Source: DATMRF01 sp035566435
Lineage (GTDB): Bacteria; Verrucomicrobiota; Verrucomicrobiia; Limisphaerales; UBA8199
Reading direction: 5' to 3'
Assembly: GCA_035566435.1 (NCBI GenBank)
Contig: DATMRF010000117.1
Coordinates: 124,001 to 188,000 of the forward strand
Length of the DNA: 64,000 bases
Each line of letters opens with the position of its first letter. Position 1 is the stretch's first letter. Both the position numbers and the translations under genes were made by a program. Positions 1-7,552 of this stretch are shown piece after piece. The notes under the pieces are model-generated. The model ran no database searches. It was given only the letters and a program-made list of their open reading frames with translations, and had not been told where the DNA came from.

Positions 1-471
1 GACCCACTGGAGGGAGATCGTGCACTGGCGAATGTTGGCGGCGTAGGAAGCGGCGAACGGCACGCTGCCGATGATGATCGAGCCGTTGTAGGTTGCTCCC
101 TGGGTGTTGGTTGGGGCCTGAGGGTCGTAAACCGCCGTGAAGTTAGTCGGGACAAAGTTATTCGTGTAAACAATTTGGTCCCAACTATACATCCGAAGGG
201 CTTCGCTTTTTTCGAGCAGGACCTGTGTGGCGCGGGCGTTCTCGCGCGCCAGACGCAGCATGAATATGCCATAGTTAATGGAGCCGACGATACCAGCGCC
301 TGCGATAGCGAGAATGACGGTGGCAATGATGACCTCGATGAGGGTGCCTGCATATTGAGATGTCCGGGCGCACCTGGATCGTGGGTCGATGGTCTTTCCT
401 CCGCAGGAACACCCCGCTCCCGCCAGCCCGACTGCAATCGGCAAGCGCTTTGGTACAACTCTTAAAATCAT
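1..471 (-). CDS. PilV/GspI-like minor prepilin (3' end outside window)
   Basis: A type IV pilin-like protein read leftwards off the window edge; 157 codons are visible from ATG 471. After a long, atypical leader of about 57 residues comes YAGTLIEVIIATVILAIAG, a prepilin N-terminus with the +5 Glu and a hydrophobic helix. The residue before the presumed cleavage point is Ala rather than the usual Gly. The mature part is paralogous to the protein at 7549-8073: both carry RATQ-(V/I)-L, a Glu-Ala pair and WDQ at the same spacing. Likely role: minor pilin or pseudopilin of a type IV pilus/type II secretion-like machine in the inner membrane. By analogy with 5443-8073, PilW- and PilX-like partners may follow beyond the left edge. 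The leader coding sequence looks like intergenic sequence captured in frame. Confidence 0.72.
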   Translation of the reverse strand, partial: MILRVVPKRLPIAVGLAGAGCSCGGKTIDPRSRCARTSQYAGTLIEVIIATVILAIAGAGIVGSINYGIFMLRLARENARATQVLLEKSEALRMYSWDQIVYTNNFVPTNFTAVYDPQAPTNTQGATYNGSIIIGSVPFAASYAANIRQCTISLQWV

Positions 472-713
472 GTGCTCTGCCGCGTGGTTCCAGGGTCAGC
501 AGGTCGCTTGCCAACGCGAAAACGCCGGTTTTTCGGGCATCCGTAGTTTTGCGGGACGATGTGGTTCGAATAATGAGGACAGTTGTGTCTCTTTTTTGGA
601 CTGGCGTTGTTGGTTGATAGTGCAGAGTTGAGCCTGCTTCGCTGAAGCGATGGAGGCCGGGTAGTTGATAGAAAACAGAACATAGGAAATGGCTCCGCTA
701 CGCGACGGCGGTA

Positions 714-2420
714 TCAGGTTGGCTTTTCGTGTTTGGCCATTTCTTGGAGGAGATGGAGGCTGCGGTCAATGAGCGCGGGAAGATCAGCGAGGGCAGTCTC
801 GGCTGACGCAAGGGCTGTGGAACCGGGAGCGGGGTGCTGGAGATTCTGGGTTGTGGCGGGAAGGCCCGGCGCAGTGGTGATTTCGGGCGAACGCGGTGCG
901 GGGCCAGGAACCGGTTCTGGGGAACTTTGCGGCGCGGGGAGCGAGGCCGCAATGCGGCGGAGAGCGGCGAGGGATTCGTCAGCGGATGGACGGGGAGGTG
1001 GCTCGCCCTGCGCCTCAGATGGGTCGGGGGAAGAACGGGGACGTGGCCGTCCCCGCCCCTCAGAGCGGGGAGGTGGCCCTTCCTGCCCCTCGGATTGGCC
1101 GAGGTTTTGGAGGTTGGCGGGGACATAGCCGGAGTCGCCCCAGGGGAGGGAGCGAAAGCCGAGGTCGAAGACGCGGTTGAGTTCATTGAAGGGGATGCCC
1201 ATGTCGAAGCCGGCTTTGGCGGCGGCGAGGCGGGTGCGGCGGGCGGCCTGCATGATGGGCAGGCTGTCGAGGTCGAACCAGCCGACGGCGTTGGGGTCGA
1301 GGAGGCGGACGGTTTTTTGTTCTTCGGCTTCGAGGCGGGCGCAGAGCGGGGCGATGCGGTTTTCGATGAAGTTAAGGCGGGCGCCCTGCATGACATCATA
1401 TTTGGCGTGGTCGGTGGAGGTGACGATTTCTTCGGGGACACCGAAGGCGGCGCAAATTTCGGCGCGGGAGAATTTGCGATTTTCGAGGAACTGGAGGTCG
1501 GCGGAGGTGAGCTGGGGCTGGACGATTTCGGAGGTGCCCCAGAGGAGGACGGAGCGGTCGGCGGCGCCGGCGCGGCGTTTACGGTCGCGGAGGGCGGCGG
1601 AGATTTGTTCGCGCTGTTCGTCGGAGAGCTGCTGGTCGGTGCGGACGATGAGACCGTTTTCGGCGTTATTATCGATGAGGCCGCGCATGAAGGAGGAGGC
1701 GGCGAAATCGGTTTTGGCGGCGAGGCCGGCGACGCAGAGCGGTGGGAGGCCGCGCCAGAAGTCGAAGGGGTTGGGGAGTTTTTCGAACCAGATTTCTTCA
1801 GGGAGAAAGACCTGGGAGTCGAGGGGCTCTTGGGGGCCGCCGTTGTAGCGCCAGCCGGCGAGGCGGTTGTTTTGGATGATATGGGTGAAGCGAGCGGGGT
1901 CGAGGATGAGGATGGTTTTGATTGTTGGTTTTTGACGTTCCGCGGGCCGGGCTGTGGTTTCCGTGGCGGCGAAAAGCTGGGAGCGCTGGTGGAGGGTTGG
2001 GGTGGGCATATCGACTGGAACGCCGGAGGCGAGGGAGAGGGTGCCAGCCTGATCACGGTAGATGGGGATGCGGATGCATTCGCCGCGGAGCATGAGCCAG
2101 AGGACGCGGAGTTCCCAGTATTGGAAGCGGTTGATGTGGGGGTGAGGCTGGTTGTAGAAGTGGAGCAGGGGGCCGGAGGTGATGAGGTTTTCGCGGCCGC
2201 GTTCGCCGGCGGAGAAGAGGAAGGGGATGTTGGCGATCTGCTCGGCGAGGATGGTGACGGCGCGATAGACCCAGACGACCTGCTCGTAGGCGTTGGAGAG
2301 GCTGGGGCTGGGGGAGGAGTCGGAGCCCGTGAGCCAGGCGGCGACGTCGGGGGAAAGGGATCGCTGGGCAGGGCGCGGGGCGGCGGCGGCGCGAGTGATG
2401 TTGAGACCGAAGAGTTTCAT
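714..2420 (-). CDS. Phage portal protein (HK97-like)
   Basis: 568 residues. The middle resembles HK97-family portal proteins: AYEQVVWVYRAVTILAEQIA near residue 45-65, and the AEICAAFGVPEEIVTS segment followed by NFIENRIAPL typical of portal stem/clip regions. In a phage it would form the dodecameric DNA channel of the procapsid. It follows the terminase gene with only an octamer repeat between them. The C-terminal 120 residues are Pro/Arg/Ser-rich low complexity encoded by REP-like hairpin DNA (966-1100), not a conserved domain. No protease, capsid, head-tail or tail gene follows; 472-713 has no gene and then a pilin gene begins. Either a prophage relic or a domesticated packaging cassette. 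Confidence 0.8.
   Translation of the reverse strand: MKLFGLNITRAAAAPRPAQRSLSPDVAAWLTGSDSSPSPSLSNAYEQVVWVYRAVTILAEQIANIPFLFSAGERGRENLITSGPLLHFYNQPHPHINRFQYWELRVLWLMLRGECIRIPIYRDQAGTLSLASGVPVDMPTPTLHQRSQLFAATETTARPAERQKPTIKTILILDPARFTHIIQNNRLAGWRYNGGPQEPLDSQVFLPEEIWFEKLPNPFDFWRGLPPLCVAGLAAKTDFAASSFMRGLIDNNAENGLIVRTDQQLSDEQREQISAALRDRKRRAGAADRSVLLWGTSEIVQPQLTSADLQFLENRKFSRAEICAAFGVPEEIVTSTDHAKYDVMQGARLNFIENRIAPLCARLEAEEQKTVRLLDPNAVGWFDLDSLPIMQAARRTRLAAAKAGFDMGIPFNELNRVFDLGFRSLPWGDSGYVPANLQNLGQSEGQEGPPPRSEGRGRPRPRSSPDPSEAQGEPPPRPSADESLAALRRIAASLPAPQSSPEPVPGPAPRSPEITTAPGLPATTQNLQHPAPGSTALASAETALADLPALIDRSLHLLQEMAKHEKPT
966..1100. repeat. REP-like hairpin units inside the portal gene
   Basis: GGGGACGTGGCCGTCCCC at 1037-1054 forms a 7-bp stem with loop TGGC. 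Degenerate variants lie at about 1000 and 1070. The stretch starting near 967 also matches the intergenic copy at 4704-4747 over roughly 40 bp (GCGAGGGATT then GGACGGGGA). It encodes the Arg/Pro-rich C-terminal region of the portal protein. Confidence 0.75.
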
Positions 2421-2435
2421 AGGAGAACGGTGGAC

Positions 2436-2499
2436 GGATTAGTGGATTAGTGGATTAGTGGAGTAATGGAGTGATGGAGTGATGGAGTGGTGGAGTTCA
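2436..2499. repeat. Octamer tandem array, unit GGATTAGT/GGAGTGAT
   Basis: Eight consecutive 8-bp units (three GGATTAGT, then GGAGTAAT, two GGAGTGAT, GGAGTGGT, GGAGTTCA) lie between the portal start and the terminase stop. The last unit includes the terminase stop codon. The same unit recurs at 14871-14902. Confidence 0.9.
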
Positions 2500-3849
2500 T
2501 ACGACGAGGGCGCCGGCGGAGGAGCGGACGCGGGCGGCATGCTGGCGGAGGGCCATGGCCCAGGTGCGGTCGCAGTGGCTGTCTTCGGTGTCGCCGATGA
2601 AGCGGAGGCGGCCGGAGGGGGAAAGTTCTTTTTTGAGGCCGCGAAGATCGGCGCGGAGTTTATCGTCGGCCGGGATGCGGAGGCGGCGGTCTTCGAAATC
2701 GTGGCGGAGGGCGAAGGCGAGCTCTTCTTTTTTCGGGCCGGAGAAGTCAACGGGTTCGACTTTCCAGCCGAAGCGCTCACGGGCCTGTTCGGCGAGCTGC
2801 ATGCCGATGCCGCTATGGTCAATGCAGGCGCGTTTGAGCTGGGGCAGGCGGAGGAGGCGGTCGAGGTCGGACTCGATGCGGGAAAAGGGCTGGTCGAGGA
2901 GTTCGATGCGGAGGCGGTCATAGGTGATGTTGCCAATTTTTTCGCCGACGTCGAGGACACAGAGGTCGCGGATGCGGCCGACGTCGAGACCGAGGAAGAA
3001 CGTGCGAGCGTCAGAGCGGGGAGCGTCGGAGCGTGGAAGCGTTCGGGAGTGCAAGAACTCGTCGAGGGTGAGAAGGCGGAGGGAGGGGTCGGTGCAGGCG
3101 TCGAGGATTTCGTAGGAGAAGAAGGCGGCATTTTCGTCGGAGGCGACGCAGCAGTATTCCTGGTGCCAGGTTTCCTGGTCGATGCATTCGGCGCGGGTGC
3201 GTTTGAGGTAATCGTCGCGGGAGTCGGTGCGGCCGAGTTTTTTGTTGATGCGCTCGACGATGCCTTCGTCGACGGCTTTTTGGATGGGGACCTGGTGGAG
3301 GCTCCAGCCCATGGGGTTGGCGCCCAGAGCGTCGCGGATGAGCTGGTAGAAGAGGGTGGCGGTGCCGCGGTGGGTGGAGATGATGGAGAGCTGGCCGCCC
3401 CAAGTGGTGACGGGTTTGGCGACGCGGAAGAGGAGGCGCTGGTCCTGGTGGAGGGCGAACTCGTCGAGTGTGACGTGGCCGCGTTTGCCGGCGAGGGCAT
3501 TCGGGTTGGAGGAAAGGGAATAGATGCGGCGGCCATTGGCGAACTCGAGGACGTAGGCGGAGGAGTTGGGAGAGCTATCGAGGATGAGTTCGCCTTTGTC
3601 GGCAAAGCCGACTTTCATCAGGTTGGCCCAATTGCGGCAGTCGTCGAGCTGGAGGGCGGCCTGCTGCTGGTCGCGGGAGGAGATGTAAGCATCGAGGCGG
3701 GCGTCGGTGGCACTGACGAGGAGGACGAGGCGGAAGCAGTTGCAATAGGAGAAGCCGGTTTGGCGGGCTTTGACGCAGAGCTTCAGGCGGGAGACGTCAT
3801 TGATCCAATCGATCTGGGATTGGTAGAAGTATTTTTCGAGGTCGGACAT
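2497..3849 (-). CDS. Phage terminase large subunit (Mu gp28-like)
   Basis: 450 residues. The ATPase half has a Walker A-like KARQTGFS at 27-34 and a Walker B-like VTLDEF with the acidic pair at 129-130. The nuclease half has FFLGLDVGR (Asp near 289), ACIDHSGIG and a late DRTWAMAL segment, as in RNase H-fold terminase nucleases. The enzyme packages and cuts concatemeric phage DNA. Gene order small terminase - large terminase - portal is kept and all ATP-binding and nuclease acidic residues are visible, so the gene is not obviously dead despite the missing structural genes. The start ATG at 3849 is just downstream of a tandem repeat array that occupies the leader. Confidence 0.87.
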   Translation of the reverse strand: MSDLEKYFYQSQIDWINDVSRLKLCVKARQTGFSYCNCFRLVLLVSATDARLDAYISSRDQQQAALQLDDCRNWANLMKVGFADKGELILDSSPNSSAYVLEFANGRRIYSLSSNPNALAGKRGHVTLDEFALHQDQRLLFRVAKPVTTWGGQLSIISTHRGTATLFYQLIRDALGANPMGWSLHQVPIQKAVDEGIVERINKKLGRTDSRDDYLKRTRAECIDQETWHQEYCCVASDENAAFFSYEILDACTDPSLRLLTLDEFLHSRTLPRSDAPRSDARTFFLGLDVGRIRDLCVLDVGEKIGNITYDRLRIELLDQPFSRIESDLDRLLRLPQLKRACIDHSGIGMQLAEQARERFGWKVEPVDFSGPKKEELAFALRHDFEDRRLRIPADDKLRADLRGLKKELSPSGRLRFIGDTEDSHCDRTWAMALRQHAARVRSSAGALVV

Positions 3850-3862
3850 GGTCGGGGCTCCA

Positions 3863-3926
3863 GGGTTATCAAGTTATCAGGTTATCAGGTTGTCAGGTGT
3901 CAGGTTATCAGGTTGTCAGGTGTCAG
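3863..3926. repeat. GGTTATCA/GGTTGTCA octamer array
   Basis: About eight units of 7-8 bp (GGTTATCA, AGTTATCA, GGTTGTCA, GGTGTCA) lie immediately upstream of the terminase start codon, where promoter and leader elements would be expected. Confidence 0.88.
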
Positions 3927-3968
3927 ATGACGGGTGGCGGGTGTGGGGCGAAAATTTTGCTCAGTTGT

Positions 3969-4018
3969 TTAGGTGCCGTTAAGTGCCGTTAAGTGCCGTT
4001 AGCTGCCGTTAGGTGCCG
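3969..4018. repeat. Decamer array, unit TTAAGTGCCG
   Basis: Five head-to-tail 10-bp copies (TTAGGTGCCG, TTAAGTGCCG twice, TTAGCTGCCG, TTAGGTGCCG) end 11 bp before the stop codon of the DUF3486 gene. Confidence 0.92.
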
Positions 4019-4029
4019 GTGAGTGGAAC

Positions 4030-4668
4030 TCACATGAGGTTAAGCTTTTCCGTCATTTCTTTAATCGATTCGGGGGTGATGCCCCTTTTTGCCTGGGGCG
4101 GAGGCTGGGAGTTCAAGTTGAGCTGGAGTTGGGCCTGGTCGGCGAGGTGGCGTTCGCACTTTAGGCCGCCGGTGGTGAGTCGGGCCAGGGAGTTGAGCAT
4201 GCGCAAGAGGTTGAGGGGGTTGGCTTTGATGGCTTCGCGGAGGCTGTCTGCACCGAGTTCCGCGACGGCTTCGCAGATGAGGGCAGCGGCAAGCTTGTGG
4301 GCGGCCTGAAAGGCCTGGATGCCCTGGTCTTCGCGGGCGAGGTCGAGGGTGAGCTGGTAGCGGAGCCTGGACTCGTCGAGCAGGCGCTGCTCGCGTAGAT
4401 GGTCCTGATAACCACCTTTTTTCCACCGGCGGATGGAGTCGGCGGTCAGATGCCGGCCCTGTTCGCCGAGCTGCTGGGGGATTTCGTCGAAGGGAAAGCC
4501 GTCGTCGAGCAATTGGTCAATGCGAGCACGGACTTCCTTGGGAAGCCGGGCGACTTTGCCGCGGCGTTGCCTGGAGCGTTTGATGATTGGAATTGGATTC
4601 TCGGCTGATTGAGCGGCAGGCGGCTCGGGCGAGGCGATTGAGGAGGCGGTTAAGGCGGGTTGAGACAT
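4030..4668 (-). CDS. DUF3486 / Mu gp27-like small terminase-type protein
   Basis: 212 residues. After a Pro/Ala-rich tail comes a basic patch (KRSRQRRGKVARLP) and the DUF3486 signature KEVRARIDQLLDDGFPFDEI, followed by a helix-turn-helix-like segment and long helices. In Mu-like phages gp27 precedes the gp28 large terminase and is thought to be its DNA-recognition partner. The order here is the same, 180 bp upstream of the large subunit gene with two tandem repeat arrays in the gap. Assignment rests on the motif and the neighbour. Confidence 0.72.
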   Translation of the reverse strand: MSQPALTASSIASPEPPAAQSAENPIPIIKRSRQRRGKVARLPKEVRARIDQLLDDGFPFDEIPQQLGEQGRHLTADSIRRWKKGGYQDHLREQRLLDESRLRYQLTLDLAREDQGIQAFQAAHKLAAALICEAVAELGADSLREAIKANPLNLLRMLNSLARLTTGGLKCERHLADQAQLQLNLNSQPPPQAKRGITPESIKEMTEKLNLM

Positions 4669-4703
4669 GGCTAACCTTTCGTTCTTGGCGGGAAAGGTAC
4701 ACG

Positions 4704-4747
4704 GGCGAGGGATTTATTAGTGGACGGACGGGGACGTGGCCGTCCCC
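4704..4747. repeat. REP-like hairpin copy
   Basis: GGGGACGTGGCCGTCCCC at 4730-4747 is identical to the copies at 1037 and 12894 and to the reverse complement at 54327. The preceding 26 bp match the sequence embedded in the portal gene near 967. Confidence 0.85.
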
Positions 4748-4943
4748 GCCCCTGACCGGAACCAGGGCCGTCCAAATGCAGAACTTTGCAACTTTTCGAA
4801 GACCGGTGTTTCATGTGGCACCTTTCTTTGCGATGCAGAAGGAGCATATTCAGTACCAGTTTGTGTGAAGTGATATTGGCGGTGAGCGATGAGAACTAAT
4901 GGAAATTGGCGTGGGGTGGACAAGAAATGGTGAGGCGTTGAAA

Positions 4944-4985
4944 GTCCAAGGTCAGAAGTTTCAAGTCTCAAGTCCCGAGTTCCAT
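4944..4985 (+). repeat. Heptamer array, GTCTCAA/GTCCCGA family
   Basis: Six 7-bp units: GTCCAAG, GTCAGAA, GTTTCAA, GTCTCAA, GTCCCGA, GTTCCAT. The same family recurs at 49233, 51138 and 54894, in the same orientation. Confidence 0.82.
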
Positions 4986-5015
4986 GGGGAGGGGATGGAG
5001 CGCGGCCAACAGCCA

Positions 5016-5055
5016 TCAGTAATCAGTAACCAGTAATCAGTGATCAGTAATCAGG
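5016..5055 (+). repeat. Heptamer array, unit TCAGTAA
   Basis: TCAGTAA twice, CCAGTAA, TCAGTGA, TCAGTAA and a partial unit, head to tail with a strict 7-bp period. Confidence 0.92.
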
Positions 5056-5267
5056 GTCCCGGCGTGAGGGTGGAATTGAGAATTGGGAATTGCCGAATGG
5101 GCGCGGGAGGGGATTAGCCGAGCGGCACTGGCCAATCGCCAGTGGCCGCAGAGATGGGAATCTGGGCTGGCGGGGACGCTGGCGGCGGCGGGAGGAAGTG
5201 GAGGGAGGATTGAGGCTCGCGGGGACGCTCGCCCTCCCGGGGGCTTAGCTGGAACGATTCCGTTGAA

Positions 5268-5422
5268 AATGGGGAGCGCGCCCGCCCCGGGCGTAGTGGT
5301 TGGCGTCTCACCAACCACATGCTGGAGTAAATCCGAGCCACAGCTTTAGTGAGTTCGCGATCCAGGCAGTCAACCGGCGAGGGAGCCGGTTGAAGGCGCC
5401 CGGGGCGGGCGCGCTCCCCATT
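5268..5422. repeat. Composite element bounded by a perfect 26-bp inverted repeat
   Basis: 5268-5293 and 5397-5422 are perfect reverse complements (core GGGGAGCGCGCCCG). The 103-bp spacer carries two further hairpins: GTGGTTGG with CCAACCAC, and CAACCGGC with GCCGGTTG. No reading frame is evident. It could be a MITE-like element or a strong structured terminator/attenuator region at the end of the leftward pilin operon. Confidence 0.88.
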
Positions 5423-5442
5423 CCCAACTGCATAGATACGGC

Positions 5443-6873
5443 TTAGAGCTCGGTCCAGGAGGTGGCGGAATAGCCGCGGCTGGGGCCGAGTCTGAGCAGG
5501 GCCTCATCGAAATGAAAGTCGTAATGGCCGTTCATCGTTATCGTTTTGGTGATACTCGAGCCGATGAGGCCAATGTTGGCGCCGCCACCATTCAGGGTGA
5601 GGTCCGCCTCGGGCGCGTAGATGCATCCCACAAAGCTCGAGGTTCCAGCGTAGGTGATGCTCGTCACGCCGGGCAGCCCAAAATAAAAGAAATTCTGCGC
5701 TTTTCCGCTCTGCACGGTCGTGTTGCCCGACATCGAGCAAGTTCCCTGGACCTGGTATACCGTCAAGGTGCCTGCAAGATTGGTGGCTGAGGCGATAAAG
5801 ATGTTCGCTGGGTTGAAGCTTAGCGCATCGACTCTCAACCTGACGGTGACTCCGGGCGCAACATAAACACTGCCTGAGTCGGGGATTTTATAGTCGCCGC
5901 CGACCAGGAAAGCGTATTTGTAGGTGACGCCGCCGATGTTCAAATTGTTGGCTAATGCCGGAAGGAAGGTTGTCGAGGGCAGAACCACATCGGGATAAGT
6001 CACGTTAAAATCATTAAAAATGGTGCCGGAGACCTGACCAGCGCCGTTGTTGTACTGAGCGGTCGGTCCCAAATAAAGATTGCCCGCGATCGTGTGATTG
6101 CCAAGATCCACCGGCCCGGTTACGCTGGCAACACTCCCGTTCGTGCTGGTTTTGGATTGGTCGTACTGGCCATTGGTACTAAGGTTGGTTTTGCCGGAAT
6201 CGAAGCTGTTGGCGGCCAAGCCACTGCCGTTCATCGCGATGGAGGAGACTGACCCGAAGGCAACATTGAACAACGGCAGGATCCTAGTGGTGACGCGCAC
6301 AACGCGTGACAACGAGCCTGGCATGGAAGGGACAGCGACGTAGCCGGTGCAGTAAAGGATCGGGAAAAGATTAGTCGTGTAGAGGACGCTATACGAGCCG
6401 CCGATTAGGCTCCGGGTCTTCGGCCCATAAACTCCGCCTGACGGTTGTCCCCAGCCATTGGCGGTGAGGTCCACGACGGCCGCTTGAGGCGCCGCTGGAT
6501 TCAACTGGGCCAGGGCCTCTTCGATGCCGGCCTCGGCCATTCCGATCGTGCCATTCCAGGCTTGTGATCGGGAAACGAGCGCTCTTTGGCCGCTGACCAG
6601 GTTGAGGTAAGCGAACAGGAAGATCCCCAACATAACGGCGATAAACAGTGTAACCATCAGGACGCTGCCGCGTTGGCTCAAGGTTGCAGGGTTCAAGTTG
6701 CAGGTTGCCGGTTGGGGGCTCAGAGCGTGTTCTAATTTCGTAGGAGACGACGTCAGGAGTCTCAAACTTCCAATACCAGATGCGAGCTGGCGCGCGATCA
6801 GGGACTCCTTACGTCGTCCCCTACAGAGCAGGCGGATTGCCAAAGAGGCTCTGAGAGTGCGGGCGGTTTTCAT
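5443..6873 (-). CDS. PilX-like pilus assembly protein with C-terminal beta domain
   Basis: 476 residues from ATG 6873, 7 bp after the preceding pilin stop. After an unusually long leader the motif QRGSVLMVTLFIAVMLGIFLFAYL is the PilX-type N-terminus (transmembrane, stays in the inner membrane), followed by AEAGIEEALAQL, the amphipathic helix of PilX-like proteins. The C-terminal half is Gly/Ser/Thr-rich beta structure ending in a segment of the form GTSSFVG-IYAPEADLTLNG with a terminal His-Asp near FHFDEALL. The same segment occurs in the secreted protein at 13561-14700 and resembles the domain found at the C-terminus of many PilX-like proteins. The leader (first ~75 residues) is encoded by a REPIN (6740-6824) and a heptamer array (6684-6718). 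Third gene of the leftward minor-pilin operon. Confidence 0.7.
   Translation of the reverse strand: MKTARTLRASLAIRLLCRGRRKESLIARQLASGIGSLRLLTSSPTKLEHALSPQPATCNLNPATLSQRGSVLMVTLFIAVMLGIFLFAYLNLVSGQRALVSRSQAWNGTIGMAEAGIEEALAQLNPAAPQAAVVDLTANGWGQPSGGVYGPKTRSLIGGSYSVLYTTNLFPILYCTGYVAVPSMPGSLSRVVRVTTRILPLFNVAFGSVSSIAMNGSGLAANSFDSGKTNLSTNGQYDQSKTSTNGSVASVTGPVDLGNHTIAGNLYLGPTAQYNNGAGQVSGTIFNDFNVTYPDVVLPSTTFLPALANNLNIGGVTYKYAFLVGGDYKIPDSGSVYVAPGVTVRLRVDALSFNPANIFIASATNLAGTLTVYQVQGTCSMSGNTTVQSGKAQNFFYFGLPGVTSITYAGTSSFVGCIYAPEADLTLNGGGANIGLIGSSITKTITMNGHYDFHFDEALLRLGPSRGYSATSWTEL
6684..6718 (-). repeat. Heptamer array inside the PilX-like gene
   Basis: TTGCAGG, GTTCAAG, TTGCAGG, TTGCCGG, TTGGGGG on the plus strand. 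In the coding sense this is the AACCTGC family also seen at 45196-45225. It is translated in frame as part of the leader. Confidence 0.82.
6740..6824. repeat. REPIN: inverted pair of GTAGGAGACGACG repeats inside the PilX-like gene
   Basis: A plus-oriented copy at 6740-6763 (begins GTAGGAGACGACGTCAGG) and a minus-oriented copy at 6801-6824 flank about 37 bp. Single copies are at 24726-24749 and 20584-20607. The pair lies within the open frame upstream of the hydrophobic helix. Confidence 0.88.
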
Positions 6874-6880
6874 AATGGAT

Positions 6881-7552
6881 TTATTGTTTGTTGCGCAGGA
6901 CCACCATCGCGGACTGGACGCTTTCAGTATTGACTTTCTGGGCCAGGATGGTGCGCGAGCATTTCCAGGAGAAGCTGATGAGCTTGCAGAGGCTCGGGTC
7001 AAGGGTGCCGGTGGTGTTGGTGGCCGGGTAGAACGAGATATTGGTCGGAGTCACCACAGGGGTGCGTTGGTAAAGGCTGAAAGCCCAGCGGTCGCACTCA
7101 GTCAAGACCGTGATGGGGGATTGGCCGGTTTTGGTCATGACCAGGGTGGCATTTGTGGGATTGTACGTCAGAGTGACGCCGATGGCAGTCTGGGGGTTGG
7201 TGAAGGACAGGGAGGTATTGGTTTGAAAGGCGGTCAAAGCCTGGGCCTGACGGACTTCGCGGCTGATGATGTCCAGGCCATATCGGCTCTTGGAATCGAG
7301 GTCGGAATAATTGACGATCGCTACTTCGCTCCGCGCGGCATAGAGCGACATGGAAGCAACCGCAGCGAGGACCAGCGAGCCCAGACCCATCGCCACCATT
7401 AACTCCATCAAGGTAAACGCCAAGTTGGGCAGGCGGCCTGGCGAAGCCGGGCGGTAGAGCGTGGCGGCTGGCGGGGGCGGGTTGGTCTCGAATTCGCGGC
7501 AGGGACGCCGGCGCTCCCGGTGGAATTGTGCAATGTTGTCCGAGGTCTTCAT
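6881..7552 (-). CDS. PilW/GspJ-like minor prepilin
   Basis: 223 residues from ATG 7552, which overlaps the preceding stop as ATGA; an in-frame ATG 15 bp upstream is less likely. The prepilin signature is NLAFTLMELMVAMGLGSLVLA (Ala before Phe+1, Glu+5). The body is a PilW/GspJ-type minor pilin with DSKSRYGLDIISREVRQ, the conserved region after the helix in this family. Second gene of the leftward operon. Part of the leader is encoded by GC-rich hairpin DNA around 7429-7515. It would be cleaved by a prepilin peptidase and assembled at the pilus tip. Confidence 0.78.
   Translation of the reverse strand: MKTSDNIAQFHRERRRPCREFETNPPPPAATLYRPASPGRLPNLAFTLMELMVAMGLGSLVLAAVASMSLYAARSEVAIVNYSDLDSKSRYGLDIISREVRQAQALTAFQTNTSLSFTNPQTAIGVTLTYNPTNATLVMTKTGQSPITVLTECDRWAFSLYQRTPVVTPTNISFYPATNTTGTLDPSLCKLISFSWKCSRTILAQKVNTESVQSAMVVLRNKQ

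Larger units (their letters stand above)
4669..5442. other. Gene-free repeat-rich interval
   Basis: 774 bp with no convincing gene; the open frames it contains are made of repeat sequence. It holds a REP hairpin (4730-4747), two heptamer arrays (4944-4985, 5016-5055), GC-rich hairpin sequences around 5160-5240 and a large inverted repeat (5268-5422). It separates the packaging module from the leftward pilin operon. Confidence 0.8.

Noticed and set aside
698..3930. Long ORFs (hundreds of codons) antisense or in alternate frames to the portal and terminase genes
   Set aside because: Pro/Ser/Ala-, Gly/Glu- or Ala-rich low complexity caused by high GC third positions; the portal and terminase frames carry recognisable motifs.
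4717..5349. Small ORFs in the 4669-5442 gap
   Set aside because: Their codons are made of tandem and hairpin repeats; no start signal or domain.
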